From Prochloraceae cyanobacterium (GTDB taxonomy: Bacteria > Cyanobacteriota > Cyanobacteriia > Cyanobacteriales > JASJDA01), in NCBI GenBank assembly GCA_030065265.1, contig JASJCW010000019.1:1-42892 (forward strand): 42,892 nucleotides of DNA, in the 5' to 3' direction. Positions within the stretch are counted from its first letter, which is position 1. Each line of letters opens with the position of its first letter. A program made the translations under genes and the position numbers. Of this stretch, positions 9,163 to 19,649 are shown piece by piece. The notes under the pieces are model-generated. The model did not search any database. It had not been told where the DNA came from and saw nothing but the letters and a program-made list of their open reading frames with translations.

Positions 9163-9282
9163 ATGTCTGGAGAAGCTCGTATTCCTTTATGGATTGTCGG
9201 CCTTGTAGCTGGTATGGGAGTTATAGTTGTTGTCGGTATTTTCTTTTACGGATCCTATGTTGGTGTAGGTTCTTCAATGTAG
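9163..9282 (+). CDS. psbJ: Photosystem II subunit PsbJ
   Basis: This 39-residue single-helix protein begins [17 protein letters not shown] and ends in [11 protein letters not shown]. PsbJ lies near cytochrome b559 and influences plastoquinone exchange and late assembly. An AGGAGG site is present about 8 nt before the ATG. It is the last gene of the operon and is followed by a terminator-like hairpin. Confidence 0.97.
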   Translation: MSGEARIPLWIVGLVAGMGVIVVVGIFFYGSYVGVGSSM

Positions 9283-9349
9283 ACAAATATTGTCTTCATT
9301 GCGAGCGATCGCAATGATAATAAACTATCTTCAACCTACTAAAAAGTAA

Positions 9350-9385
9350 ACCGCCTGTTTTTAGAAAGCTGGCGGTAATTTTTTA
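9350..9385 (+). terminator. Terminator of the psbEFLJ operon
   Basis: ACCGCC (9350-9355) pairs with GGCGGT (9371-9376), partly extended by TG/AG contacts, and is followed by AATTTTTT (9377-9384). It starts 68 nt after the psbJ stop, as expected for an intrinsic terminator of the operon. Confidence 0.75.
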
Positions 9386-9435
9386 TTGCAAATTAGTATA
9401 TTAATCTTAGATCGAAGCGATCGCAATTAGATTTT

Positions 9436-9783
9436 CTAAGTTCCAGCAAATAATTTCTTGAAAAAGTTAGCGATCGGATTGCTCGAAGCACTATTATTAT
9501 CTGAGTTATCGCTACTTTTACCATTTCCGTTAACTGATGGTGCAGTCTCAGTGTTGAAACTAGCTAAAAATTGCTCCAAACGCTGTTCGTCACTAACAGG
9601 AGCAAGACGGGCTAGTTTGGCTGCTTCAGCTAATTTAGTTTCGCCGATATATTCGAGCCATTTTTCAAAGTCTTCTCGATTTAAATGATAAATGCAATCA
9701 TTTGGAGATTGTTCGCATATTTTAACTAAATCTTCAGCGTTATTCGCTGCTTGACCGTTGGGAAATTGAAAAGGCTGTGTCAT
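9436..9783 (-). CDS. Hypothetical soluble protein, 115 aa
   Basis: I do not recognise a named family. The N-terminal half has the pattern FQFPNGQ then L-x3-CEQSP-x4-YHLNREDFEKWLEYIG (to about residue 48), which resembles small helical domains found attached to several cyanobacterial proteins. The second half is a Ser/Asn-rich low-complexity linker ending in an amphipathic NPIANFFKKLFAGT tail that could touch a membrane or partner. No signal peptide. It converges on psbJ across the terminator. Codon use looks native, with a HIP1-like site near the 3' end. Confidence 0.75.
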   Translation of the reverse strand: MTQPFQFPNGQAANNAEDLVKICEQSPNDCIYHLNREDFEKWLEYIGETKLAEAAKLARLAPVSDEQRLEQFLASFNTETAPSVNGNGKSSDNSDNNSASSNPIANFFKKLFAGT

Positions 9784-9931
9784 CTTTTTTATTTATCCTG
9801 TTTTTGTAGTATTTTGAATTGTTGAGTGCGGTGGTAATATTTAAGCTTACGCTGTAATTTTACATAACTTAACGATTGAAATTAGTCGAAAATTAAAAAA
9901 ATCTTGGGATCGCAGCAAATCCCAATTCGCG

Positions 9932-11830
9932 CTAAACTTTAACCCTTCTTCGCATTTCTAAATAAACTAGTAAAGCATTAATATCTGCTGGGTTGACACC
10001 ACCAATCCGAGAAGCTTGACCGAGGGTTAAAGGCTTCACCTTTGTTAATTTTTCCCGTGCTTCCATTGATAAAGTCTCGATTTTCATGTAATCAATTTCC
10101 GGCAATTTGAGATGTCCGTGACGGGCAATTTGTTCGATTTGATTTTGCTGGCGTTTGATGTAACCGGAGTATTTAATATCGATTTCCGCGCCTTCTTTTT
10201 CAGCGCGATCGAGGTTTGTATTGCCCAAGCCATAGCGATCTAAGTCGATATAGTGAAACTTGGGACGACGTAATAAGTCAGCTAAAGTGATTGCTCCTTT
10301 AATTTTTTGTTGGGTATCGGTTGCGATCGCAATACCGACTTCATCTCTTTCTTTAATTCTTGTCCCGTGCAATCTTTCTTTTTCTGCGGCAATATTTGCT
10401 TGTTTGGTTTGAAATAGTTCCCAGCGGCGATCGTCAATCAAACCTATTTCTCTACCGATGGGAGTCAGACGAGTATCAGCATTATCCGATCGCAAGATCA
10501 ATCTATACTCAGACCTGCTAGTCAGCATCCGATAAGGTTCGCGCAAGTCTTTAGTACAGAGATCGTCAAGCAGAGTGCCGATATAACTTTCTTCTCTAGA
10601 AAAAACGATCGCATCTTGGTTTTTGACAAATCTGACCGCATTAATTCCCGCTACTATCCCCTGTGCGGCCGCTTCTTCGTAGCCAGTAGTTCCGTTAATT
10701 TGTCCCGCACAGAATAAACCCTCAATTTTTTTCGTCATCATCGTCGGAAACAATTGAGTTGCCGGTAAATAATCGTATTCGACAGCATAAGCCGGACGCA
10801 ACATGGCACAATTTTCTAAGCCGGGAAGGGTGCGTAACATTTGTAATTGTAAAGTTTCTGGCAAACCAGTCGAAAAGCCTTGTATGTATAATTCCGGTAT
10901 TTCCCGTCCTTCCGGTTCGATAAATATTTGATGGCTATCTTTATCGGCAAAACGGACAATTTTGTCTTCAATACTGGGACAATAACGAGGCCCTTTAGCA
11001 TCGACCCAACCGCCGTAAATTGGGGATAAATTGAGATTATCGCGAATTAGTTGGTGCGTTTTCGCAGTAGTGCGGGTCAGATAGCAATTCATCTGTTCTC
11101 TTTCGATCCAAACTTCAGGATCGAAACTAAACCAGCGCACCTCTCGATCGGGTGGTTGAATTTCCATTTTGCTATAGTCCACCGATCGCTTGTCTACTCG
11201 TGCTGGAGTGCCTGTTTTCAGCCTGCCAGTTTCAAACCCGAGACTATTGAGAGTTTCTGTTAAACCGACCGCGGCAAACTCCCCAGCGCGGCCTGCTGAC
11301 ATTGATTTGTTGCCGATCCAAATCGTACCCCCTAAGAAAGTTCCCGTCGTTAAAATTACTGCTTTAGCAGCGAAACAAGTTCCAAAATAAGTTTTAACCC
11401 CTTTGACTTCCTCATTTTTACCCAAGACTAAATCTACTGCCATACCTTCGCGGATGGTTAGATTTGCTTGATTTTCGACAATATTTTTCATTATTGCCGC
11501 ATATTCCCTTTTATCGGTTTGAGCGCGCAAAGCCCAAACTGCCGGCCCCCTTGAAGAATTGAGGATTCTTTTTTGTAAATAGGTGCGATCGCTCATTTTG
11601 CCAATTTCTCCACCTAAAGCGTCTACTTCGTGGGTTAATTGAGATTTTGCCGGGCCTCCTACTGCTGGGTTACAAGGCTGCCAGGCGATGCGATCTAAAT
11701 TTAAAGTTAACATTAAGGTTCGACAACCAAGGCGAGCGGCGGCTAGAGCAGCTTCGCAACCGGAATGTCCTGCACCGATTACGATAATGTCAAATTCGTC
11801 TTGGAAATCTACTGGGGAATTAACGGTCAT
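9932..11830 (-). CDS. mnmG: tRNA uridine 5-carboxymethylaminomethyl modification enzyme MnmG (GidA)
   Basis: MnmG, with MnmE, installs the cmnm5 group on U34 of tRNAs that read two-codon boxes, using FAD and methylene-tetrahydrofolate. Seen: the FAD dinucleotide fold [20 protein letters not shown] near the N-terminus (residues 16-35), the conserved [12 protein letters not shown] motif with the catalytic cysteine near the middle, the second FAD contact in [19 protein letters not shown], and a C-terminal helical domain for MnmE and tRNA binding. At 632 residues it is full length. The start is ATG at 11830, followed by a short polar tail. Confidence 0.96.
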   Translation of the reverse strand: MTVNSPVDFQDEFDIIVIGAGHSGCEAALAAARLGCRTLMLTLNLDRIAWQPCNPAVGGPAKSQLTHEVDALGGEIGKMSDRTYLQKRILNSSRGPAVWALRAQTDKREYAAIMKNIVENQANLTIREGMAVDLVLGKNEEVKGVKTYFGTCFAAKAVILTTGTFLGGTIWIGNKSMSAGRAGEFAAVGLTETLNSLGFETGRLKTGTPARVDKRSVDYSKMEIQPPDREVRWFSFDPEVWIEREQMNCYLTRTTAKTHQLIRDNLNLSPIYGGWVDAKGPRYCPSIEDKIVRFADKDSHQIFIEPEGREIPELYIQGFSTGLPETLQLQMLRTLPGLENCAMLRPAYAVEYDYLPATQLFPTMMTKKIEGLFCAGQINGTTGYEEAAAQGIVAGINAVRFVKNQDAIVFSREESYIGTLLDDLCTKDLREPYRMLTSRSEYRLILRSDNADTRLTPIGREIGLIDDRRWELFQTKQANIAAEKERLHGTRIKERDEVGIAIATDTQQKIKGAITLADLLRRPKFHYIDLDRYGLGNTNLDRAEKEGAEIDIKYSGYIKRQQNQIEQIARHGHLKLPEIDYMKIETLSMEAREKLTKVKPLTLGQASRIGGVNPADINALLVYLEMRRRVKV

Positions 11831-12275
11831 TGCGGCTTAAATATTGACGCTCAATATTTTAGGATAGTATTTTTATGATAATAAATTTAGATGCTTTAAG
11901 ACTTATCTGCCGCTCGTTTTTTTTTGAGTCGATCTAAATTTTAATTTTTTTATGAATCGATCGATTTTAATAACTGAGAAATTTTACTGAAATTTATCCC
12001 CTTCTCGGCCTAATTATGGCAAGAAATCGAGCATTTTAAATATTTAACGGTTTCTTTTGCTTAAGTATTTATACAAAGTTAATATTTAATTATTTTTAAG
12101 ATAAGATTTTCTCTACAATTTAAAGCTATTTTCTCTTGAAACTAGCTCTATTTTAGAGCTAAAGTGAACGTGAAGAGTTTGCGATCGAGAAATTTTTAAT
12201 CAGCTTGAAAATTACTTGTAAACATAGCAAATAATCAAAATTAGAATGGGACGACCTAATTAAGTATTTTTAATA
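11831..12275. other. 445-bp AT-rich intergenic region, no gene seen
   Basis: The region upstream of mnmG contains poly-T tracts and one partial HIP1 site. No ORF with a ribosome binding site, RNA gene or repeat copy is apparent. The left part should contain the mnmG promoter. Confidence 0.5.
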
Positions 12276-12419
12276 ATGGAAAATTCGCAAATCAATTTAA
12301 TCTTAACCAATTTATTTTTAACCCTCATCTGTGCCCTCGTTTCTTCGACTATTCCCGTCCACAACGAAGATCGCTTTAATGTTGATAGTTTTCGACTTGA
12401 AGAAAATTTAGAAAAATAA
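12276..12419 (+). CDS. Possible 47-aa membrane or exported peptide
   Basis: A short ORF starts MENSQINLILTN, continues with a hydrophobic stretch (LFLTLICALVSSTIPV), and ends in an acidic tail ENLEK. The layout is a single helix or uncleaved signal anchor. There is no clear ribosome binding site upstream, and the surrounding region is AT-rich. It could be a real microprotein or chance. Confidence 0.3.
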   Translation: MENSQINLILTNLFLTLICALVSSTIPVHNEDRFNVDSFRLEENLEK

Positions 12420-12779
12420 ATACTGATTTTTACAATCTAAGTATTTCACCACTTATTTTATACTCTCTTCATTTCTAGAAGAACAAAACTCACATTATCT
12501 TCAAGTAATAATTTGAATCGGCTGTCATAATTAATACTTAAGATATATCGCGAGCGATATATTTGTTTACTTAAAAATACGGTCAAAATTAAACTTACAA
12601 AGCTTTGAAACAATTGGATTGCTGGGGAATTATTAACATATATTTTTAGTGTTTTAGCTCGAGATATCCTTACTTCTTTTCTCGATCCGATCTCTTCCAA
12701 GCTATCTAATTGTAACTATTTTTAATACAAGTTTGATTTGGCTAGAAATATAAACAATATATCAGAACAAAAATAAGCA
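12420..12779. promoter_or_regulatory. Leader of the Cache hybrid kinase gene with a palindrome
   Basis: No convincing gene. ATATATCGC (12543-12551) and GCGATATAT (12554-12562) form a 9-bp palindrome with a 2-nt centre, about 220 bp before the kinase start. It could be an operator or a short hairpin; its HIP1-like core makes chance occurrence possible. Confidence 0.3.
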
Positions 12780-15101
12780 ATGAGAATATCATTATTTAAC
12801 AGTTTAAGATTTAAAATTCCTGCTTTTGTTTTATTGGGAACGCTGCCCTTAATATTAGGAAGTATGCTTTATGCTAGAGAGCGAGCTTCAGAAAGAATTC
12901 GCATCGAAGCAAAAGAAAATTTAACCTTAAAAAGCGATCTGCTAGCCGAAGCAGTATCGAGATGGAATGAAAGTAATATTTTAGCTTTAACTAATCTGAG
13001 CGATCGCTCAGATATCATTAGTATGAAACCCGAGCGACAAAAAGAAGGACTAGTTAAACTAACTAAAAATTACAAACATATTTATCTAGCGATGACAATA
13101 GATAAAAATGGTTTCAATGTTGCTCGCAGCGATAATAAAGAAACTAAATATTATGGCGATCGCAATTATTTTAAGGCTGCAATAGCGGGGAAAAAAATTA
13201 GTTATCAAGCATTAATCGGTCGTACCACTAAAAAACCGGCTATTTGTCTGTCTGCACCGATTCAGAAGCAGGAACAAGTTATCGTGGGGGTAACTACTAT
13301 TTGCAGTCGTCTGGATGCATTAAGCGAACAAGTAGGTAAACTCAGATTTGGCCAAACTGGATATGCTTTTGTCGTCGATCCTAGCGGTAAAGTATTAGCT
13401 CATCCAGATCAAAAATTCATTTCAGGAGATCGACTCGCTGATTTTAGTAACTACCCACCAATTAAAAATCTTTTAGCTGGTAAAAGTGGAGAATTAGACT
13501 TTACTATTGCAAATAAAAAATGGGTTTCTTACACTACCCGTTTAAATAATGGTTGGGGAGTGGCGATCGTTCAAGAAAAGGCTGAATTTTTCAAAAATAA
13601 ACAAGAATTTCAGACTTTAGTCTTATTTGTAGTCATGGTTGCTGTTGGTGGGGTGAGTGTTGTGACTTTATTTGTCGCCGATCGCCTGATTAAACCAATT
13701 AGTAATTTAACCACTGAAGCGATCGCCATTAGTAACGGTCAATTAGATCGTAAAGTAAGAAGCGATCGCAATGATGAATTAGGAATTTTAGCCAGTTCTT
13801 TCGATCGGATGGCGACTCAATTAAATAGTTCTTTCCAACATTTAGAAGAGCGGATTGCCGAAAGAACTTCTGAATTAAAAAAAGCTGTCACAGCAGCAGA
13901 AAAAGCGAATAAATCTAAAGATCGATTTTTAGTTAATATTTCCCACGAATTGAGGACTCCCCTCAACAGTATTTTGGGTTATACGCGCATGTTGTTGCGA
14001 AGTCGAAATTTAGAGTCAGATCAGGTACTTTCCCTGAGAATAGTCAAGCAAAGCGGAACCCATTTATTAACTTTAATCAATGATATTTTAGACTTTTCTA
14101 AAACTCAAGCCGATAAAGTACAACTTTGTTTGGATCGTTGCCTTTTTCCTAGATTTCTTGAAGAAGTAGGCGGAATTATTGAAATGCGCGCTCGAGAAAA
14201 AGGACTTGAATTTGAGTATAAAATAGACAGCAATATTCCAATTGGAGTTAAAGTAGACCGGAAAAGATTGCGACAAATTTTATTAAATCTTTTGGGTAAT
14301 GCGGTTAAGTTCACCGAGCGCGGTAAAGTAACTTTTGCAGTTAAAGCAGTTGAAACTCCTCACTCAGATCGGAAGAAAAATCGGCAAAAAATTAGTTTTG
14401 AAATAATCGATACCGGGGTGGGTATTAGTGAAGAGGCGATCGAAAAAATCTTCCAGCCTTTTGAACAAGTTTGTGATGAAAAAAATCGCATTCAAGGAAC
14501 TGGTTTGGGTTTATCTATTTCCCAAGAATTGGTTGAATTAATGGGGAGTAAGATTAAAGTAAAAAGTAAACCGTACCTAGGATCTAACTTTAGTTTTGAA
14601 CTAACCCTAGAGTTAGCCAAACTAGAAAAAATAGAAACGAGCAAGAATAAAGGAAAGTTGGAAATAGTTGGTTATAAAGGAGAACCTAAAAAAATTCTTG
14701 TCGTAGACGATCGCAAAGCAAATCGCTTACTTTTACTAAGTATGTTAGAACCTTTAGGCTTTGAGATTATTGAAGCGGAAAATGGTAAAGAAGGCTTAGA
14801 AAAAATAAATGCCTTAAAACCAGACTTAATTTTGACCGATTTATTGATGCCCGTTAAAACAGGTTTAATGATGATTTTAGAGATGAGACAAAAGGGGGAA
14901 TTGAGCGATATTCCCGTTATTTCTCTTTCTGCTAGCAATCAAGATTTAATGGAAGAAAAAAGTTCTAGTGTAGGTTGTCAAGCCTTTTTACCAAAGCCAT
15001 TTGACGAAGATCAATTAATGGCATATTTAGAGTTATTATTAGATCTAGATTGGATTTATGAAGAATCTATTTGGAATAAAGAATTAGATCCTTTAACTTA
15101 A
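12780..15101 (+). CDS. Cache-HAMP hybrid sensor histidine kinase with receiver
   Basis: This is an inner-membrane sensor kinase of 773 residues. Order: membrane helix (about 12-30), extracytoplasmic double-Cache-like sensor (about 35-270, with the small-molecule-sensor pattern DRNYFKAAIAGK and GYAFVVDPSGKVLAHPD), second helix (about 280-300), HAMP (about 300-355), coiled linker, HisKA with H389 in NISHELRTPLNSILGY, HATPase with DTGVGIS and GTGLGLS boxes, then a receiver domain with acidic pair D643/D644 and phospho-acceptor D687 in ILTDLLMPV. The ligand is unknown; such Cache domains often bind amino acids or carboxylates. No cognate regulator adjoins it, so the attached receiver probably passes phosphate to an unlinked Hpt or regulator. 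Confidence 0.92.
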   Translation: MRISLFNSLRFKIPAFVLLGTLPLILGSMLYARERASERIRIEAKENLTLKSDLLAEAVSRWNESNILALTNLSDRSDIISMKPERQKEGLVKLTKNYKHIYLAMTIDKNGFNVARSDNKETKYYGDRNYFKAAIAGKKISYQALIGRTTKKPAICLSAPIQKQEQVIVGVTTICSRLDALSEQVGKLRFGQTGYAFVVDPSGKVLAHPDQKFISGDRLADFSNYPPIKNLLAGKSGELDFTIANKKWVSYTTRLNNGWGVAIVQEKAEFFKNKQEFQTLVLFVVMVAVGGVSVVTLFVADRLIKPISNLTTEAIAISNGQLDRKVRSDRNDELGILASSFDRMATQLNSSFQHLEERIAERTSELKKAVTAAEKANKSKDRFLVNISHELRTPLNSILGYTRMLLRSRNLESDQVLSLRIVKQSGTHLLTLINDILDFSKTQADKVQLCLDRCLFPRFLEEVGGIIEMRAREKGLEFEYKIDSNIPIGVKVDRKRLRQILLNLLGNAVKFTERGKVTFAVKAVETPHSDRKKNRQKISFEIIDTGVGISEEAIEKIFQPFEQVCDEKNRIQGTGLGLSISQELVELMGSKIKVKSKPYLGSNFSFELTLELAKLEKIETSKNKGKLEIVGYKGEPKKILVVDDRKANRLLLLSMLEPLGFEIIEAENGKEGLEKINALKPDLILTDLLMPVKTGLMMILEMRQKGELSDIPVISLSASNQDLMEEKSSSVGCQAFLPKPFDEDQLMAYLELLLDLDWIYEESIWNKELDPLT

Positions 15102-15148
15102 AAAAAGTTAACAACAAGAGAATAAATAAATAAAAAAAATTAAATGCA

Positions 15149-15202
15149 AAGACCTCTTCGAGCAGCAATTTATGTAATTTGGCGGTATCAAAAAGAGGTC
15201 TT
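15149..15202. terminator. 10-bp inverted repeat between convergent genes
   Basis: AAGACCTCTT (15149-15158) pairs perfectly with AAGAGGTCTT (15193-15202), with a 34-nt loop. It sits between the hybrid kinase (ends 15101) and pnp (minus strand, stops at 15241). There is no strong U-run. It may act on both transcripts or be a 3' processing signal. Confidence 0.45.
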
Positions 15203-15240
15203 GCGATCTTTCTCTTCACCGCCCAAATGACTGAGAGATC

Positions 15241-17397
15241 TTATCCCATAGCAGCCTCTCTAGCTGCGGAAGCTTCTTCTGGATGAATTCCCAAACGAGT
15301 TAAGTTAAGACGACCTTTATTGTCAATTTCCCGTACTTTAACGACTATTTCATCGCCAACAGCAACTTCATCTTCGACTTTGCCAACTCTACCCTCGGCT
15401 AGTTGGGAAATGTGGATCATCCCTTCTTTACCCGGAAGCACTTCAACAAAAGCACCGATGGGGATAATTCGCGTCACTTTACCCACATATACATCCCCTT
15501 CATCCAGTTTGCGGGTCATATTGTAGATAATTTTTTTGGCTTGTTCTGCTTTTTCTCCTTCGATCGCAGAAATAGTTACCGTACCGTCGTCATTAATATC
15601 GATTTTAGCTCCGGTTTGTTCGGTAATGCTTTTAATCGTTTTACCACCGGGCCCGATCACCATACCGATCGACTCGGGATCGATTTTCAAGGTTAGCAAA
15701 CGAGGTGCAAAAGGAGATAAATTAGGACGAGGTTGAGCGATCGCCTCTAGCATTTTCTCGAGAATATGCATTCTTGCAGGTAAAGCTTGCTCGATGGCCT
15801 TGGCGATCGTCTCCATCGACAAACCCGTTATTTTCATGTCCATTTGTAAAGCAGTAATACCGCTATCGGTACCGGCCACTTTAAAGTCCATGTCTCCTAA
15901 GAAGTCTTCAATACCTTGAATATCGGTAAGTATTCTCACTTCTTCGCCTTCGCGAATTAAACCCATAGCCGCGCCGCTGACAGGCTTGGCGATCGGTACG
16001 CCAGCATCCATTAAAGCTAAAGTCGAGCCGCAGACAGAACCCATCGAAGTAGAGCCATTTGAGGATAATATTTCCGATACGACCCTCAACACGTAGGGGA
16101 ATTCTGCTTTAGTCGGTAACACGGGTAAGATCGATCTTTCTGCTAACGCTCCGTGACCGATTTCGCGCCTTCCTGGAGAGCGAAGCGGTTTAGTTTCGCC
16201 AACCGAATAAGGTGGAAAATTATAGTGATGGATGTAGCGTTTTTCCGATTCTGGGTGGAGGTCGTCAGCTAATTCTTGCGCGTCTCCAGGAGTGCCTAAA
16301 GTTGCGATCGATAATACCTGAGTTAGTCCCCGTTTGAAGAGTCCAGTCCCGTGAACTCGTGCTGGCAAAATTCCAGTTTGACAGGAAATCGGTCTGACTT
16401 GGTCTAAGGTACGACCGTCCACCCTAATCCCTTCTTCAACGATCTGACGGCGCATCAGTTTTTTGGTCAAACCTTTAAAGATTTTACCAACAGCTTTGCC
16501 ATCTTCAGTAGTGGCTACTTTGAGAGGATCTTCTTCGGGTAATTCGGCGATATAGTTTTCTATTTCAGTTGCTTTGATTTCATCTAATGCAGTATCTCGT
16601 CCTTCTTTATCGAGATCGTATTGAGTGAGAACTTGTTTAATTTTTTCCGTCGCGCGATCGGCAATTAACTTCTCTAGATCTTCGTTTACTGGTGGTGGTT
16701 CTTCAGAAACTAAACTGAGATTTAAATCCTCCATTAACTCTTTTTGAGCTGCGATCAAATCCCTAACTGCTTCATAGCCAAAATCGATCGCCTCGATAAT
16801 ATCTTGTTCTGGCAATTGATTGGCACTAGCTTCTACCATAACTACACCTTCGGTAGTTCCAGCTACTACTAAGTCTAAATCTCCCTGTTCTACTTCTTTG
16901 TAAGTTGGATTAATAATAAAGTCATCTCCAATTAAACCAACTCTCACGGCTGCCATCGGCCCGTAAAATGGTATTCCTGCTAACAGCGTTCCTACTGATG
17001 CTCCGGTAACTGCTAGTACGTCTGGGGGGACTTCTTCATCCATTGACAGGGTTGTGGCGACAATTTGAATGTCTTCTCTAAGCCACTGTGGAAATAAAGG
17101 CCGCATCGGGCGATCGATCAAACGACTTATTAAGGTTGCTTTTTCTGGAGGGCGACCTTCTCTACGTAAAAATCCCCCGGGTATTCTCCCTGCGGCGTAT
17201 AATCTTTCTTCGTAGTCTACTAACAGGGGTAGAAAGTCTATTCCTTCTTTGGCTGATTTGGATCGAGTCACTGTTACCAATACAGCCGTATCTCCTGACT
17301 GAATCAATACCGAACCACTTGCTTGTGGCGCGAGCATACCAACCCTCAGTCTAATATCCCTTCCGTCAAAGGATATTGACTTGTCTAACTGTTGCAT
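15241..17397 (-). CDS. pnp: Polyribonucleotide nucleotidyltransferase (PNPase)
   Basis: PNPase degrades RNA 3'-to-5' by phosphorolysis and in cyanobacteria also makes the heteropolymeric tails, because poly(A) polymerase is usually absent. Two RNase PH-like domains are visible: the first with [20 protein letters not shown] and the second with [21 protein letters not shown] and [12 protein letters not shown], which carries the catalytic Asp residues. They are followed by a KH domain ([20 protein letters not shown]) and an S1 domain ([20 protein letters not shown]). At 718 residues it is full length, starting ATG at 17397. Confidence 0.97.
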   Translation of the reverse strand: MQQLDKSISFDGRDIRLRVGMLAPQASGSVLIQSGDTAVLVTVTRSKSAKEGIDFLPLLVDYEERLYAAGRIPGGFLRREGRPPEKATLISRLIDRPMRPLFPQWLREDIQIVATTLSMDEEVPPDVLAVTGASVGTLLAGIPFYGPMAAVRVGLIGDDFIINPTYKEVEQGDLDLVVAGTTEGVVMVEASANQLPEQDIIEAIDFGYEAVRDLIAAQKELMEDLNLSLVSEEPPPVNEDLEKLIADRATEKIKQVLTQYDLDKEGRDTALDEIKATEIENYIAELPEEDPLKVATTEDGKAVGKIFKGLTKKLMRRQIVEEGIRVDGRTLDQVRPISCQTGILPARVHGTGLFKRGLTQVLSIATLGTPGDAQELADDLHPESEKRYIHHYNFPPYSVGETKPLRSPGRREIGHGALAERSILPVLPTKAEFPYVLRVVSEILSSNGSTSMGSVCGSTLALMDAGVPIAKPVSGAAMGLIREGEEVRILTDIQGIEDFLGDMDFKVAGTDSGITALQMDMKITGLSMETIAKAIEQALPARMHILEKMLEAIAQPRPNLSPFAPRLLTLKIDPESIGMVIGPGGKTIKSITEQTGAKIDINDDGTVTISAIEGEKAEQAKKIIYNMTRKLDEGDVYVGKVTRIIPIGAFVEVLPGKEGMIHISQLAEGRVGKVEDEVAVGDEIVVKVREIDNKGRLNLTRLGIHPEEASAAREAAMG

Positions 17398-17485
17398 TCA
17401 ACGCTTTTCCCTTTTTTTTGTCACTTTCTCTTTCATTGGCAATCGTAGCATTTATCCAACCAGGAAATCTGGTGTTTGCCAAGCT

Positions 17486-17938
17486 TTAAATTAGGTTAAA
17501 TTCTTGTAATGCCGGCAGAAAGTTTTTGTTTTCGTGGCTCGATCGGCTTAGTTTGATCAGGGCAAAACGTTGTATGTTTGTTAAATCAGCCCATTGCTGT
17601 TGGGTAATTTTTCTGCCTGTTTCTGCTGCTTTATTGCTCACTTCAACGGGAATATTTTCAACGACTTCCCAAGCTGGTTGCGAGTCTATTGCTAATTCTC
17701 CTGCTGGCTTGCCAGTTTTTTCTATTACTTTTTGTTGTAAATACTGTCGATATTCTTGACTTTCTTGCTCTGTCGTGCATGGCAGGTTTACCAAAGTTTT
17801 TCGCTCTGCTTCGCTGAATTGATACCAATGATTTAGTTTTAATTTTACGCCGCAAGTATCGAGTTTCATTCTGACGATCATGGGAATGCAGCGTAAAGAA
17901 TCGACAAAATCAGATTCAAATTCAAAGAAATCAGTCAT
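17486..17938 (-). CDS. narM: Nitrate reductase-associated protein (NarM-like)
   Basis: This 150-residue protein begins MTDFFEFESDFVDSLRCIPM and continues IVRMKLDTCGVKLKLNHWYQF, the conserved opening of the cyanobacterial nitrate-reductase-associated family; NarM is required for active NarB in some species. The frame stays open upstream to 18034, but the added 32 residues are Ser/Phe-rich and unrelated to the family, so I chose ATG 17938. No narB, nrt or nirA gene is nearby, so the gene stands alone here. The family call rests on recognised N-terminal motifs; the symbol is by homology only. Confidence 0.8.
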   Translation of the reverse strand: MTDFFEFESDFVDSLRCIPMIVRMKLDTCGVKLKLNHWYQFSEAERKTLVNLPCTTEQESQEYRQYLQQKVIEKTGKPAGELAIDSQPAWEVVENIPVEVSNKAAETGRKITQQQWADLTNIQRFALIKLSRSSHENKNFLPALQEFNLI

Positions 17939-18178
17939 CTTTTTCGATAATACAAGGATTAACTTATAGCAGAAGGAAGAAGTTCGATGGAAGAAGGAAG
18001 AGGGATAATCCTTAATATTTAACCCTTTTGCCAATCTTATACGTCCTTACCTTTATTTCAACTGCTTTATAAAAATAATTTTAGATCGACTCAGATAATC
18101 TTATAAATAACCTTAACTATCAAGAAGAATCTCGGCGATCGCATCGAAAATGAATTTAAAAATTAGCAACTCGAGCAG

Positions 18179-18610
18179 ATGAAAGTATTGAGTATTTCTT
18201 TATTGGCAATTGGTATCTTGGCAATTGGTAGTTGTAATTCACCTGGAAACCCCAAAAATCCAGAAGCTGAAAAAGCGGCTCTCGAAGCTGCAAACAATTG
18301 GCTAAAATTAGTAGACGATCGCAATTACGATCGAAGTTGGCAAGAAGCTGCCAGCTATTTTAAAACAAGAGTGCCTCAAGCAGAATGGGAACGCACGATG
18401 AAATCTCAAAGAGAGCCTTTCGGTAATAATATTTCAAGATCTTTAAAATCAAAACAGTACCGCACTTCTTTACCAGGAGTCCCCGATGGGGAATACGTAG
18501 TTATTCAATATCAAAGTTCTTTCGATAATAAAAAATTTGCCATTGAAACCGTTACGCCAATGTTAGATCGAGATGGAAAATGGCGAGTTTCAGGATATTT
18601 TATCAAGTAG
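18179..18610 (+). CDS. DUF4019-type lipoprotein
   Basis: This is a 143-residue exported protein. A signal peptide (MKVLSISLLAIGILAIGSC) ends in a lipobox with C19. The mature part contains EAANNWLKLVDDRNYDRSW, then a kinked region with FKTRV and a QYRTSLPGVPDGEYVVIQY strand, then DGKWRVSGYFIK at the C-terminus. This is the pattern of DUF4019 domains, small NTF2-like folds found in periplasmic or lumenal proteins. The function is unknown. It lies alone between divergent narM and convergent rpe. Confidence 0.8.
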   Translation: MKVLSISLLAIGILAIGSCNSPGNPKNPEAEKAALEAANNWLKLVDDRNYDRSWQEAASYFKTRVPQAEWERTMKSQREPFGNNISRSLKSKQYRTSLPGVPDGEYVVIQYQSSFDNKKFAIETVTPMLDRDGKWRVSGYFIK

Positions 18611-18817
18611 AGCCGCAAAAATAGGGTTGCTAGATCGCTTTTTGTCGCGATCGCGATCGCCAATGAACCGTATTAAAGAATACAGAATATTAAGCTCCTC
18701 TAGCATTAAGATTATATTAAGAATTAAGAGCGAGACCTTTATATTAAACTGACCTACTATTTGAAAGATTATTATCTCGCTCTATTTTTTTCCTTATTTA
18801 TGACATCTGAAATATCA

Positions 18818-18840
18818 AGGCGATCGCCATCCGATCGCCT
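18818..18840 (-). terminator. Hairpin downstream of rpe
   Basis: AGGCGATCG (18818-18826) and CGATCGCCT (18832-18840) form a 9-bp stem around CCATC, starting 24 nt past the rpe stop. The stem is built from HIP1-like sequence. On the minus strand it is followed by TGATATTT, a weak U-tract. Confidence 0.5.
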
Positions 18841-18863
18841 CTTTAAAATGGTATTTAATTTGA

Positions 18864-19559
18864 TTAAACAGCCGCTAGTTCTTTTTCAGGACGCTTGCTA
18901 TTGCGAATACCTTCAATTGCTGCGGCGTAATCTGGAGCTTTGAATACCGCAGAACCTGCTACGATGGCGTTTGCTCCGGCTTCTAAAACTTGCCAAGTGT
19001 TGTTAGGCTTTAATCCTCCATCTACTTCGATCCAAGGATCTAAACCGCGATCGTCGCACATCTGACGCAATTTTTGAATTTTAGGAACTACTCCAGGAAT
19101 GAAGCTTTGACCGCCAAAACCGGGGTTAACGCTCATAATTAGAATTAAATCGCACAACTCGAGAGTATATTCAATTAATTCTAAAGGGGTAGAAGGATTT
19201 AATACTACTCCAGCTTTTTTACCTAATTCTTTAATTTGACCTAAAGTACGGTGGAGGTGGGGAGATGCGTTGTGTTCTGCGTGTACTGAGATAATATCCG
19301 CACCAGCTTTAGCAAAATCAGCTACGTATTTTTCTGGTTCGACAATCATTAAGTGAACGTCGAGAGGCTTTTTAGTAACGGGTCTGATAGCTTTTACGAT
19401 TAAGGGGCCGATAGTAATATTGGGTACGAAGCGTCCGTCCATTACATCAACATGAATCCAATCTGCACCAGCTTCATCTACTGCTTTAATTTCTGCTCCT
19501 AAACGAGAGAAGTCAGCCGATAATATGGATGGGGCTATTACTGTTTTTTTCTCGCTCAT
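18864..19559 (-). CDS. rpe: Ribulose-phosphate 3-epimerase
   Basis: The enzyme interconverts ribulose 5-phosphate and xylulose 5-phosphate in the Calvin cycle and pentose phosphate pathway. It is a TIM barrel of 231 residues. [11 protein letters not shown] is near the N-terminus, the metal and catalytic residues are in [17 protein letters not shown] (H36, D38, D41), and [12 protein letters not shown] and IEVDGGL complete the active site and phosphate site. The start [13 protein letters not shown] is typical, with AGAGAGTAACT upstream. It is a single-gene unit. Confidence 0.96.
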   Translation of the reverse strand: MSEKKTVIAPSILSADFSRLGAEIKAVDEAGADWIHVDVMDGRFVPNITIGPLIVKAIRPVTKKPLDVHLMIVEPEKYVADFAKAGADIISVHAEHNASPHLHRTLGQIKELGKKAGVVLNPSTPLELIEYTLELCDLILIMSVNPGFGGQSFIPGVVPKIQKLRQMCDDRGLDPWIEVDGGLKPNNTWQVLEAGANAIVAGSAVFKAPDYAAAIEGIRNSKRPEKELAAV

Positions 19560-19649
19560 AGTTACTCTCTTAGGGATTTTTACCTTTAAATTTTTTTTAT
19601 TGTAATAATGTTAACAGAATATTTAATAATATTTAGATATTTTTATATT

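Noticed and set aside
12458..12700. 80-aa minus-strand open frame
   Set aside because: TTG start, no ribosome binding site, no domain, and it lies in the leader of the Cache kinase gene.
18761..18943. 60-aa plus-strand open frame
   Set aside because: Overlaps the rpe 3' end and its hairpin, and shows no coding features.
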